Assembly (NCBI RefSeq): GCF_003669015.1 | Contig: NZ_CP033069.1 | Coordinates: forward strand, 2,490,501-2,554,500 | Reading direction: 5' to 3' | DNA from: Acidovorax sp. 1608163 | Lineage (GTDB): Bacteria; Pseudomonadota; Gammaproteobacteria; Burkholderiales; Burkholderiaceae_C | DNA length: 64,000 bases | Shown: in pieces, positions 58,443 to 64,000 of the stretch | Layout: each line of letters begins with the position of its first letter | How positions within the stretch are numbered: the first letter of the stretch is position 1 | Translations under genes and position numbers: made by a program | Notes under the pieces: generated by a model | What the model saw: only the letters and a program-made list of their open reading frames with translations | The model's database searches: none | Told to the model about the DNA's origin: nothing

Positions 58443-59153
58443 TCAGACGCCAGCCTTGTCAGTGATGGTGCGCTTTTCAATGCGCTTTTCGGGCGTGGGG
58501 TTGTGCACGATGCGGTGCACGTAAATGCCGGGCAGATGGACCTGGTCGGGTGCAATGGCACCGGTTTCCACCACCTCTTCCACCTCCACAATGCAAAGCT
58601 TGCCAGCCGTGGCTGCTGCGGGGTTGAAGTTGCGCGCCGTGAGGCGGAACTGCAGGTTGCCCGACTTGTCGGCACGCCAGGCCTTGACCAGCGACACATC
58701 AGGCACCAGCGAGCGCTCCATCACATAGGTTTCGCCATCGAACTCGCGCAGCTCCTTGCCCTCGGCCACGATGGTGCCCACGCCGGTCTTGGTGAAGAAA
58801 GCTGGAATGCCTGCGCCACCTGCGCGCAGCTTCTCGGCCAGCGTGCCTTGGGGGGTGAACTCCAGCTCCAGCTCGCCCGCCAGGTACTGGCGCTCAAACT
58901 CCTTGTTCTCGCCCACATAGGACGAGATCATTTTCTTGATCTGGCGGGTTTCGAGCAGCTTGCCCAGGCCAAAGCCGTCCACCCCGGCGTTGTTGGAGAT
59001 GACGGTGAGGTTCTTCACCGCCGAGTCGCGCAGTGCGTCAATCAGGGCTTCAGGGATGCCGCACAGCCCAAAGCCACCCACGGCCAGCAACTGGCCATCG
59101 ACTACGACGCCTTCCAGCGCCTTGGCCGCTGAGGGAAATAACTTGTTCACCAC
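58443..59153 (-). CDS. scoA: 3-oxoacid CoA-transferase subunit A
   Basis: The 236 residues match subunit [20 protein letters not shown] near the N-terminus (CoA-binding glycines), [20 protein letters not shown], and [20 protein letters not shown]. It is first in the scoAB operon. The PAS-LuxR gene begins 110 bp away on the other strand, and an inverted repeat lies between them. Confidence 0.93.
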   Translation of the reverse strand: MVNKLFPSAAKALEGVVVDGQLLAVGGFGLCGIPEALIDALRDSAVKNLTVISNNAGVDGFGLGKLLETRQIKKMISSYVGENKEFERQYLAGELELEFTPQGTLAEKLRAGGAGIPAFFTKTGVGTIVAEGKELREFDGETYVMERSLVPDVSLVKAWRADKSGNLQFRLTARNFNPAAATAGKLCIVEVEEVVETGAIAPDQVHLPGIYVHRIVHNPTPEKRIEKRTITDKAGV

Positions 59154-59180
59154 GATCTCCTTGCGAATGTTGGATGCACT

Positions 59181-59214
59181 ACGATACTACGTACCCCTGT
59201 AAGTAGTACCTCGT
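59181..59214. promoter_or_regulatory. Probable operator between scoA and the PAS-LuxR gene
   Basis: TACTACGTAC (59185-59194), CCCT, GTAAGTAGTA (59199-59208): 10-bp arms with one mismatch, flanked by ACGA and TCGT. It lies 28 bp upstream of the scoA start and about 55 bp upstream of the regulator start, suiting control of both. Confidence 0.6.
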
Positions 59215-59262
59215 AAAGATTTGCCCGCAGTGGAGCACTGCCCCCCGATCACAGCACACACC

Positions 59263-59808
59263 ATGGACGTTGACTACCGTTTGGCTTTTGACATGGCCCC
59301 CGTCGGGCTGGTGCTTTCTCGCAACCGCACCATGGTGGACTGCAATCGCCACGTCTGCGAGATGTTTGGCGCCTCGCGCGAGGTGTTGATGGGCCAGTCG
59401 TTCCAGGTGCTGTACCCCAGCGCCGACGAATACGAGCGCCTGGGCGCCCACATGGCCCCCATTTTGAATGCCAAAGGCCACTACGCAGACAACCGCGTGA
59501 TGAAGCGGGCCAATGGTGAGCTGTTCTGGTGCCATGTGTCGGGCCGCGCGCTCAACCGCGACGAACCCCACGCCTCGGGTATCTGGAGTTTTGAAGACCT
59601 CAGCTCGCAACGCCCCGTGCGTGCTGAACTGACCGGCCGCGAGCGCGAGGTGGCCGCGCGCCTGCTGGAGGGGCTGACCTCCAAGGAGATCGGCCGCACG
59701 CTGGCCATCAGCCACCGCACGGTGGAGATCTACCGCGCCCGGCTCATGCGCAAGTACAACGCGTCGACGGCGGCCGACCTGGTGCACAAGCTGCTGGCAG
59801 GTAACTGA
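59263..59808 (+). CDS. PAS-domain LuxR-type transcriptional regulator
   Basis: The 181 residues combine a PAS sensor domain (about residues 8-115: LAFDMAPVGLVLSRNRTMVD, FWCHVSGRALN) with a LuxR/FixJ helix-turn-helix (about 125-181: LTGREREVAARLLEGLTSKE, then ISHRTVEIYRARLMRKY). There is no receiver domain. It diverges from scoAB and probably regulates it through the inverted repeat at 59181-59214. The ATG at 59263 is chosen because it immediately precedes the PAS fold. Confidence 0.88.
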   Translation: MDVDYRLAFDMAPVGLVLSRNRTMVDCNRHVCEMFGASREVLMGQSFQVLYPSADEYERLGAHMAPILNAKGHYADNRVMKRANGELFWCHVSGRALNRDEPHASGIWSFEDLSSQRPVRAELTGREREVAARLLEGLTSKEIGRTLAISHRTVEIYRARLMRKYNASTAADLVHKLLAGN

Positions 59809-59814
59809 TCCCGC

Positions 59815-59833
59815 AAGCCCCATCTCGGGGCTT
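59815..59833. terminator. Weak hairpin between the LuxR gene and the CMD gene
   Basis: AAGCCCC, ATCTC loop, GGGGCTT followed by AAA. The stem is 7 bp and the T run is poor; a possible shared terminator for convergent genes. Confidence 0.35.
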
Positions 59834-59838
59834 AAACC

Positions 59839-60228
59839 TCAGCCCGGCTTGGGCCCGTCAATCACCTCGGCGGCCGAGCGAAAGGCGTCGACCGCCGTGG
59901 GCACACCGCAGTAGATGCTGGCGTGCAGCAGCACCTCCTGAATCTCCTGCACGCTGGCACCGTTGTTCAACGCGCCGCGCACATGCCCCTTGAGTTCGTG
60001 CTGCTTGCCCAGCGCCGTCAGCAAGGCCACGGTGATCAGGCTGCGGGTCTTCAGCTCCAGCCCCTCGCGCTGCCACACATCGCCCCAGGCATTGCGGGTG
60101 ATGAACTCCTGCATAGGCATCGTGAAATCGGTGGCATTGGCAAAGGCATTGGCCACAAAGTCCTCGCCCATCACCTGCTTGCGCGTGGCAAGCCCTTTGT
60201 CAAAATCTTTGTGGAAAGTGTCGGTCAT
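59839..60228 (-). CDS. Carboxymuconolactone decarboxylase family protein (PcaC-like)
   Basis: A 129-residue CMD-domain protein. TRKQVMGEDFVANAFANATD and RNAWGDVWQREGLELKTRSL, followed by GALNNGASVQEIQEVLLHASIYCGVP, resemble 4-carboxymuconolactone decarboxylase. The CxxC redox pair of AhpD is absent, which fits a decarboxylase-type or uncharacterised member. No other protocatechuate genes are in the window, so PcaC activity is uncertain. Confidence 0.75.
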   Translation of the reverse strand: MTDTFHKDFDKGLATRKQVMGEDFVANAFANATDFTMPMQEFITRNAWGDVWQREGLELKTRSLITVALLTALGKQHELKGHVRGALNNGASVQEIQEVLLHASIYCGVPTAVDAFRSAAEVIDGPKPG

Positions 60229-60399
60229 GCAGTGGCTACCTCTGGCGGTGCGAACGCGCGCCCGCCGCGCATTCAGAGCGCGGATCTTCGCACCGCAGGT
60301 GGTGTAGCAGACCTCGTCAAACGCGAGCGCGGCACCTTCGCCCTATGATGGCCAGGCCAGCGCCGACATGGCCCCGCACAGACTTTGAGGAGACAAACG

Positions 60400-60981
60400 G
60401 TGACATCCCCCCGCTACCCGCATCCCGATCTGAACACCCTGCCGCAAGACATCCAGGACCGCATCTTGGCGGTGCAAGACAAGGCGGGTTTCATCCCCAA
60501 CGTGTTCCTGGCCTTTGCGCGCCGCCCGGCCGAGTGGCGGGCCTTCTTCGCGTACCACGATGCACTCATGCTCAAAGAAGGAGGCAGCCTGACCAAGGGC
60601 GAGCGCGAGATGATCGTCACCACCACCAGCGCAGCCAACCAGTGCCTGTATTGCGTGGTGGCCCACGGCGCCATCTTGCGCATCTACGAAAAAAAGCCGC
60701 TGGTGGCCGACCAGGTGGCGGTGAACTACCGCAAGGCCGACATCAGCCCGCGCCAGCGCGCCATGCTTGACTTTGCGATGAAGGTGTGCCAGCAGTCGCA
60801 TGCCATCGAAGAGGCCGACTTCAGCGCACTGCACGCCCACGGCTTTGACGATGAAGACATCTGGGACATTGCGGCCATCACGGCGTTCTTTGGCCTCTCC
60901 AACCGCATGGCGAGCTTTGCCGGGATGATGCCAAACCCCGAGTTTTATGCGATGGGCCGCTTACCCAAGGCGCCCCAGTGA
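60400..60981 (+). CDS. AhpD/CMD-fold peroxidase-related protein
   Basis: A 193-residue alkylhydroperoxidase-like protein with the redox motif CLYCVVAHG (CxxCxxxH) at about residues 85-93 and FIPNVFLAFARRPAEW and ITAFFGLSNRMASFAGMMPN typical of the peroxidase-related subgroup. It may reduce peroxides by a thiol mechanism, by family analogy. The start is a GTG at 60400 with AGGAG about 8-10 bases upstream; an in-frame TTG five codons earlier is unlikely. Its stop overlaps the next gene's GTG by 4 bp. Confidence 0.82.
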   Translation: MTSPRYPHPDLNTLPQDIQDRILAVQDKAGFIPNVFLAFARRPAEWRAFFAYHDALMLKEGGSLTKGEREMIVTTTSAANQCLYCVVAHGAILRIYEKKPLVADQVAVNYRKADISPRQRAMLDFAMKVCQQSHAIEEADFSALHAHGFDDEDIWDIAAITAFFGLSNRMASFAGMMPNPEFYAMGRLPKAPQ

Positions 60982-61769
60982 TCCGAGCCGCAACGCGATC
61001 CGTGGGCAGGCTGTCAAGCCGCTTGCTCAGGATGCTGTGCCTGGCCGTTGGGCTGCCTGCCGCCTTTGGCCACGCTGCGGGCGTGCCCGAGGGATTTCGG
61101 TGGGCCCCTGGCGCAACCAACGCCCTGGCACTGGGCCCCTTGGAGATAGAGCAACCGCCGGGGCGATTGCAGCCCTGGCCCAGCGCATCACTGCTACACA
61201 ACGGCGCACAGCCTCCCACTTACTGGATCACTGCAGGCATGGGCATAGCGCGCCTGGGCATTGACGACCACCCCTTGGCCACCGCCTGGCGCGTGGAAGC
61301 CACGGCCAGTGGCGCCCGCCTCGTTCACGTACCCATGGCCGATGTCAAAGCGCCCGACGTGCGCGTGGTGCAGCACAGCGAGCTGCTGCCCATGACTTGC
61401 GCATCAGGCTTTACCGACGACTGCACTAGCATCGACGGGGTGCTGCGCATCCACACCAGCTTTGAGGGCAAGAAGCGCACGCGCACGGTGGGTGGCGGTT
61501 TCTACGGCACGGAGGGCACCATCCAGCAGGACGTGTACACCGGCACCCGCACGCTGACCATCACCCACCAGCCCACAGGCCGCAGCCTGCAGCTGACCGA
61601 GCGGTTGAACGACACCCCCGCCTACACGGCGCCGCAAACCGCCATACGCTACCTGCCCAGCCTGCGCCGGGTGCTGCTGCTGGGGGTGGTGAAAGACCGA
61701 GGCATGCCGCTGGCGCACTGCGTGGTGCTGCCCGAGGCTGCGGCTACCTCCACCGCTGCACAGCGGTAG
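60978..61769 (+). CDS. Exported protein of unknown function
   Basis: A 263-residue protein, not recognised. A hydrophobic stretch near residues 18-34 (MLCLAVGLPAAFGHAAG) looks like a signal peptide. The rest is rich in beta strands (MGIARLGIDDHPL, GGGFYGTEGTIQQDVYTGTR). Two cysteines lie in MTCASGFTDDCTS and could form a disulfide. It starts with GTG at 60978, overlapping the peroxidase-related gene by 4 bp, so the two are translationally coupled; the function may be linked to redox or envelope stress, by inference only. Confidence 0.7.
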   Translation: MIRAATRSVGRLSSRLLRMLCLAVGLPAAFGHAAGVPEGFRWAPGATNALALGPLEIEQPPGRLQPWPSASLLHNGAQPPTYWITAGMGIARLGIDDHPLATAWRVEATASGARLVHVPMADVKAPDVRVVQHSELLPMTCASGFTDDCTSIDGVLRIHTSFEGKKRTRTVGGGFYGTEGTIQQDVYTGTRTLTITHQPTGRSLQLTERLNDTPAYTAPQTAIRYLPSLRRVLLLGVVKDRGMPLAHCVVLPEAAATSTAAQR

Positions 61770-61770
61770 A

Positions 61771-61838
61771 TTGCTCCTGATTTAATAGCTGCCAGCGCTT
61801 TCTATACAAGCGCTAGCAGCACATTTTGCTCAAACTGC
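61771..61838 (+). repeat. Dispersed palindromic repeat, copy 6
   Basis: GCTCCTGATTTAATAGCTGC, CAGCGCTT, 7 nt, AAGCGCTAGCAGCACATTTTG, CTCAAA (split into short pieces). It lies between two convergent stop codons, 2 bp after one of them. Confidence 0.85.
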
Positions 61839-61860
61839 GCTTGCCAGCGCGCAGGCAACC

Positions 61861-62643
61861 TCAAACCGCAAAGCCGTCGTCTGCCGCAATCACCGCACCG
61901 TTGATGAAATGGCTTTGGTCACTGGACAGCATCACCAGCAGCGCGTCCAGATCTTCGGGGCTGCCCACGCGCTTGCGCGGCAGCATGTTCACCAGCTTCT
62001 GGCCTTGTTCGGTCTGCCAGTGGTGGTGGTTGATTTCGGTGTCGATGTAGCCAGGGCAGATGGCGTTGGTGTTGATGCCAAACTTGCCCCACTCCAGCGC
62101 CATGGCGCGCGTCATCTGCACCACGGCGGCCTTGCTCATGCAATACGCGCCAATTTGCGGCAGCACCTTCAGGCCCGCCATGGACGCAATGTTGATGATG
62201 CGCCCCCCCGTGAAGCTGCCGGGCGCCGCGCCGCGCGAGCGGGCCAGCATGCGCTTGCCCACCTCTTGCGCCACAAAGAAGGCGCCCTTCACATTGGTGT
62301 CGAAGATGAAGTCGTAGTCCTCGGGCGTCACATCCTGGATGCGCTGGGTGGTGCTCACGCCCGAGTTGTTGACCAGGATGTCGATGGAGCCCATCTCCGT
62401 CTCGGCGTGCGCCACGGCAGACTTGATGGAGTCGTGGTCCGTCACGTCCAGCTCCACCACATGGGCGTCGCCGCCCTCGCCTTCGATGCGGGCACGCAAC
62501 TCCTTGAGCTTTTCGATGCGGCGGCTGGCCAGCACCACGCCCGCGCCAGCACGCGCCAGGGTGCGGGCAAACTGTGCGCCCAGCCCGCTGGAAGCGCCGG
62601 TCACAAAAGCCACGCGGCCGGACAAGTCGATGCTGTATGCCAT
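61861..62643 (-). CDS. Short-chain dehydrogenase/reductase
   Basis: A classical SDR of 260 residues: cofactor motif FVTGASSGLGAQFARTL (about residues 12-28), NNSGVS, the catalytic Ser-Tyr-Lys in NIASMAGLKVLPQIGAYCMSK (split by the strand; YCMSK carries Tyr and Lys), and PGYIDTEINHHHW. The substrate is unknown. Arg-rich segment LASRRIEKLKELRAR suggests NADP use. The ATG at 62643 is chosen at the start of the first beta strand; upstream frame is not coding. It diverges from the ETF-QO gene; palindromes lie between. Confidence 0.88.
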   Translation of the reverse strand: MAYSIDLSGRVAFVTGASSGLGAQFARTLARAGAGVVLASRRIEKLKELRARIEGEGGDAHVVELDVTDHDSIKSAVAHAETEMGSIDILVNNSGVSTTQRIQDVTPEDYDFIFDTNVKGAFFVAQEVGKRMLARSRGAAPGSFTGGRIINIASMAGLKVLPQIGAYCMSKAAVVQMTRAMALEWGKFGINTNAICPGYIDTEINHHHWQTEQGQKLVNMLPRKRVGSPEDLDALLVMLSSDQSHFINGAVIAADDGFAV

Positions 62644-62669
62644 TGAAAGCCTCCAATTTCCACAAAAAA

Positions 62670-62708
62670 GAACGGTCGTTCGATTGTCTGTATTCCTTGA
62701 ATACAATC
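62670..62708. promoter_or_regulatory. Two short palindromes between the SDR and ETF-QO genes
   Basis: GAACGGTCGTTC (62670-62681; 4-bp arms GAAC/GTTC) and GTATTC-CTT-GAATAC (62690-62704) with outer GATTGT/ACAATC. The first resembles TetR-family operators of acyl-CoA or fatty-acid control in outline only. Both are near the SDR start (62643) and upstream of the ETF-QO start (62785). Confidence 0.4.
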
Positions 62709-62784
62709 AGTCGCCAGCCAGACAGTGGTTCACACTCCTGCCTGTACAAAATCAGACCATTATCAAACGCCCGACGAGACGCTC

Positions 62785-64000
62785 ATGACGAACGAAGAAA
62801 TTTTGGCCCAGTACGGTCCCCGCGAATCCATGGAGTACGACGTGGTCGTTGTGGGCGGCGGCCCAGGCGGCCTGTCCACCGCCATCCGGCTCAAGCAACT
62901 GGCCGCTGAAAAGGGCCAAGACGTCTCGGTGGTCGTGCTGGAAAAAGGCTCTGAGCCCGGCGCGCACATTCTCTCGGGCGCCATCATGGACCCCAAGGCC
63001 CTGACCGAGCTGATCCCCGACTGGAAGGCCAAGGGCGCACCACTGAACCAGCCCGTCACCGACGATGCCTACATCTTCCTGAGCCAGAAGTCGGGCTTTC
63101 GCGTGCCCAACCCGCTGCTGCCCCCCTTTGCGCACAACCACGGCAACTACATCGTGAGCCTGGGCGCCGTCACCAAGTGGCTGGCCGAGCAGGCCGAAGC
63201 CCTGGGCGTGGAAATTTTCCCCGGCTTCACCGCGGCAGAGGTGCTGTACAACGACGATGGCTCGGTGCGCGGCGTCGCCACGGGCAATCTGGGCATTGGC
63301 AAAGAAGGCGAGCCCACCGACAACTTCCAGCTGGGCATGGAGCTGCTGGGCAAGTACACCGTGTTTGCCGAAGGCGCACGCGGCCACCTGGGCAAGCAGT
63401 TGATTGCGCGCTTTCACCTCGACGAAGGCCGCGACCCGCAAAGCTTTGGCATCGGCATCAAGGAACTGTGGGAGATCGACCCCAAGCGCCACCAGCCCGG
63501 CTTTGTGATGCACACCGCCGGCTGGCCCATGGAGAACGACACCTACGGCGGCGCGTTCCTCTACCACCTCGAAGGCAACAAGGTCGCTGTCGGCTTTGTG
63601 ACGGGCCTGGGCTACACCAACCCCTACCTCAGCCCGTTTGAAGAATTCCAGCGCTGGAAGACGCACCCCAACGTCCGCTACTACTTCGAAAACGACAAGG
63701 GCGAAGTCACCGCCAAGCGCCTGTCGTATGGCGCGCGCGCCATCAACGCCAGCGGCATCAACGCGCTGCCCAAGACGGTGTTCCCTGGCGGCGCACTGGT
63801 AGGCTGCAACGCGGGCTACTTGAACGTGGGCCGCATCAAGGGCAGCCATGCCGCCATCAAGACAGGCATGCTGGCTGCAGAAGCGGCTTACGAGGCCATC
63901 GTGGCGGGCCGCCAGCACGACGAGCTGAGCGCCTACCCCAAGGCGTTTGAAGCCAGCTGGCTGCACACCGAGCTGAACAAGGACCGCAACTTCAAGAACT
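62785..64000 (+). CDS. Electron transfer flavoprotein-ubiquinone oxidoreductase, N-terminal part (runs off the window)
   Basis: ETF-QO passes electrons from ETF, reduced by acyl-CoA dehydrogenases, to ubiquinone at the inner membrane. The first 405 residues are present. The FAD motif DVVVVGGGPGGLSTA lies at about residues 18-32, followed by VLEKGSEPGAHILSGAI, LPPFAHNHGNYIVSLG, FAEGARGHLGKQL and GCNAGYLNVGRIKGSHAAIK. The C-terminal 4Fe-4S domain, about 150 residues, is outside the window. The start at 62785 leaves a short lead before the Rossmann strand as in homologues. With scoAB, the acyl-CoA ligase and odh genes it fits fatty-acid use. Confidence 0.92.
   Translation, partial: MTNEEILAQYGPRESMEYDVVVVGGGPGGLSTAIRLKQLAAEKGQDVSVVVLEKGSEPGAHILSGAIMDPKALTELIPDWKAKGAPLNQPVTDDAYIFLSQKSGFRVPNPLLPPFAHNHGNYIVSLGAVTKWLAEQAEALGVEIFPGFTAAEVLYNDDGSVRGVATGNLGIGKEGEPTDNFQLGMELLGKYTVFAEGARGHLGKQLIARFHLDEGRDPQSFGIGIKELWEIDPKRHQPGFVMHTAGWPMENDTYGGAFLYHLEGNKVAVGFVTGLGYTNPYLSPFEEFQRWKTHPNVRYYFENDKGEVTAKRLSYGARAINASGINALPKTVFPGGALVGCNAGYLNVGRIKGSHAAIKTGMLAAEAAYEAIVAGRQHDELSAYPKAFEASWLHTELNKDRNFKN

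Overview
The window is high-GC bacterial chromosome, densely coded on both strands. Its gene content points to a betaproteobacterium of the Comamonadaceae, probably Acidovorax or a close relative. This placement is inferred from protein similarity I recognise (odhA-odhB-lpdA order, dctA-dctB-dctD, PAS-LuxR next to scoAB, azoR with a divergent LysR gene) and from two dispersed repeat families I associate with that group. No rRNA, tRNA, CRISPR array, prophage or insertion sequence was seen.

Layout. 0-10 kb: the first codons of a Ser/Thr kinase, a frameshifted Cys/Met-metabolism PLP enzyme, sbcB, an MltB-type lytic transglycosylase, and a C4-dicarboxylate locus in which dctA precedes the dctB-dctD two-component pair on the minus strand. 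10-23 kb: housekeeping genes clpS-clpA, dnaE, bamD, a DinG-like helicase, a PP2C phosphatase, a coiled-coil exported protein and zapE. 22.7-28.5 kb: the 2-oxoglutarate dehydrogenase operon odhA-odhB-lpdA. 28.7-37 kb: an AI-2E-family permease, a His/Asp/Gly-rich exported protein, a PilZ protein, an acyl-CoA ligase and hrpA. 37-41 kb: a possible leader peptide and attenuator, a small basic protein, an unusual AAA+/M41 metalloprotease fusion, and argA. 41-50 kb: signalling genes (HDOD, LysR/azoR, a periplasmic binding protein coupled to a diguanylate cyclase, a GGDEF-EAL protein) and metQ. 50-58 kb: a DUF6817-like protein, a CPA2 antiporter, a DUF1566-like exported protein, metN-metI and an MFS transporter. 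57.7-64 kb: scoAB with a divergent PAS-LuxR regulator, two CMD/AhpD-fold proteins, an exported protein, an SDR and the start of an ETF-ubiquinone oxidoreductase.

How the genes fit together. Carbon and electron flow (dicarboxylate uptake, 2-oxoglutarate dehydrogenase, 3-oxoacid CoA-transferase, acyl-CoA ligase, ETF-QO) suggest growth on organic acids and fatty acids. At least five proteins (PilZ, GGDEF, GGDEF-EAL, HDOD, DctBD) belong to signalling networks, three of them in the c-di-GMP system.

Most unusual: (1) a soluble protein fusing an HSP100-like AAA+ module to an FtsH-type M41 zinc peptidase, translationally coupled to a small basic protein and preceded by a short ORF, a palindrome and a terminator; (2) an imperfect palindromic repeat in six copies, one read in frame as part of HrpA; (3) a ~115-bp element with terminal inverted repeats in two opposite-orientation copies; (4) three genes each broken by the loss of one base in a short G/C run, which looks more like sequencing undercalls than biology.
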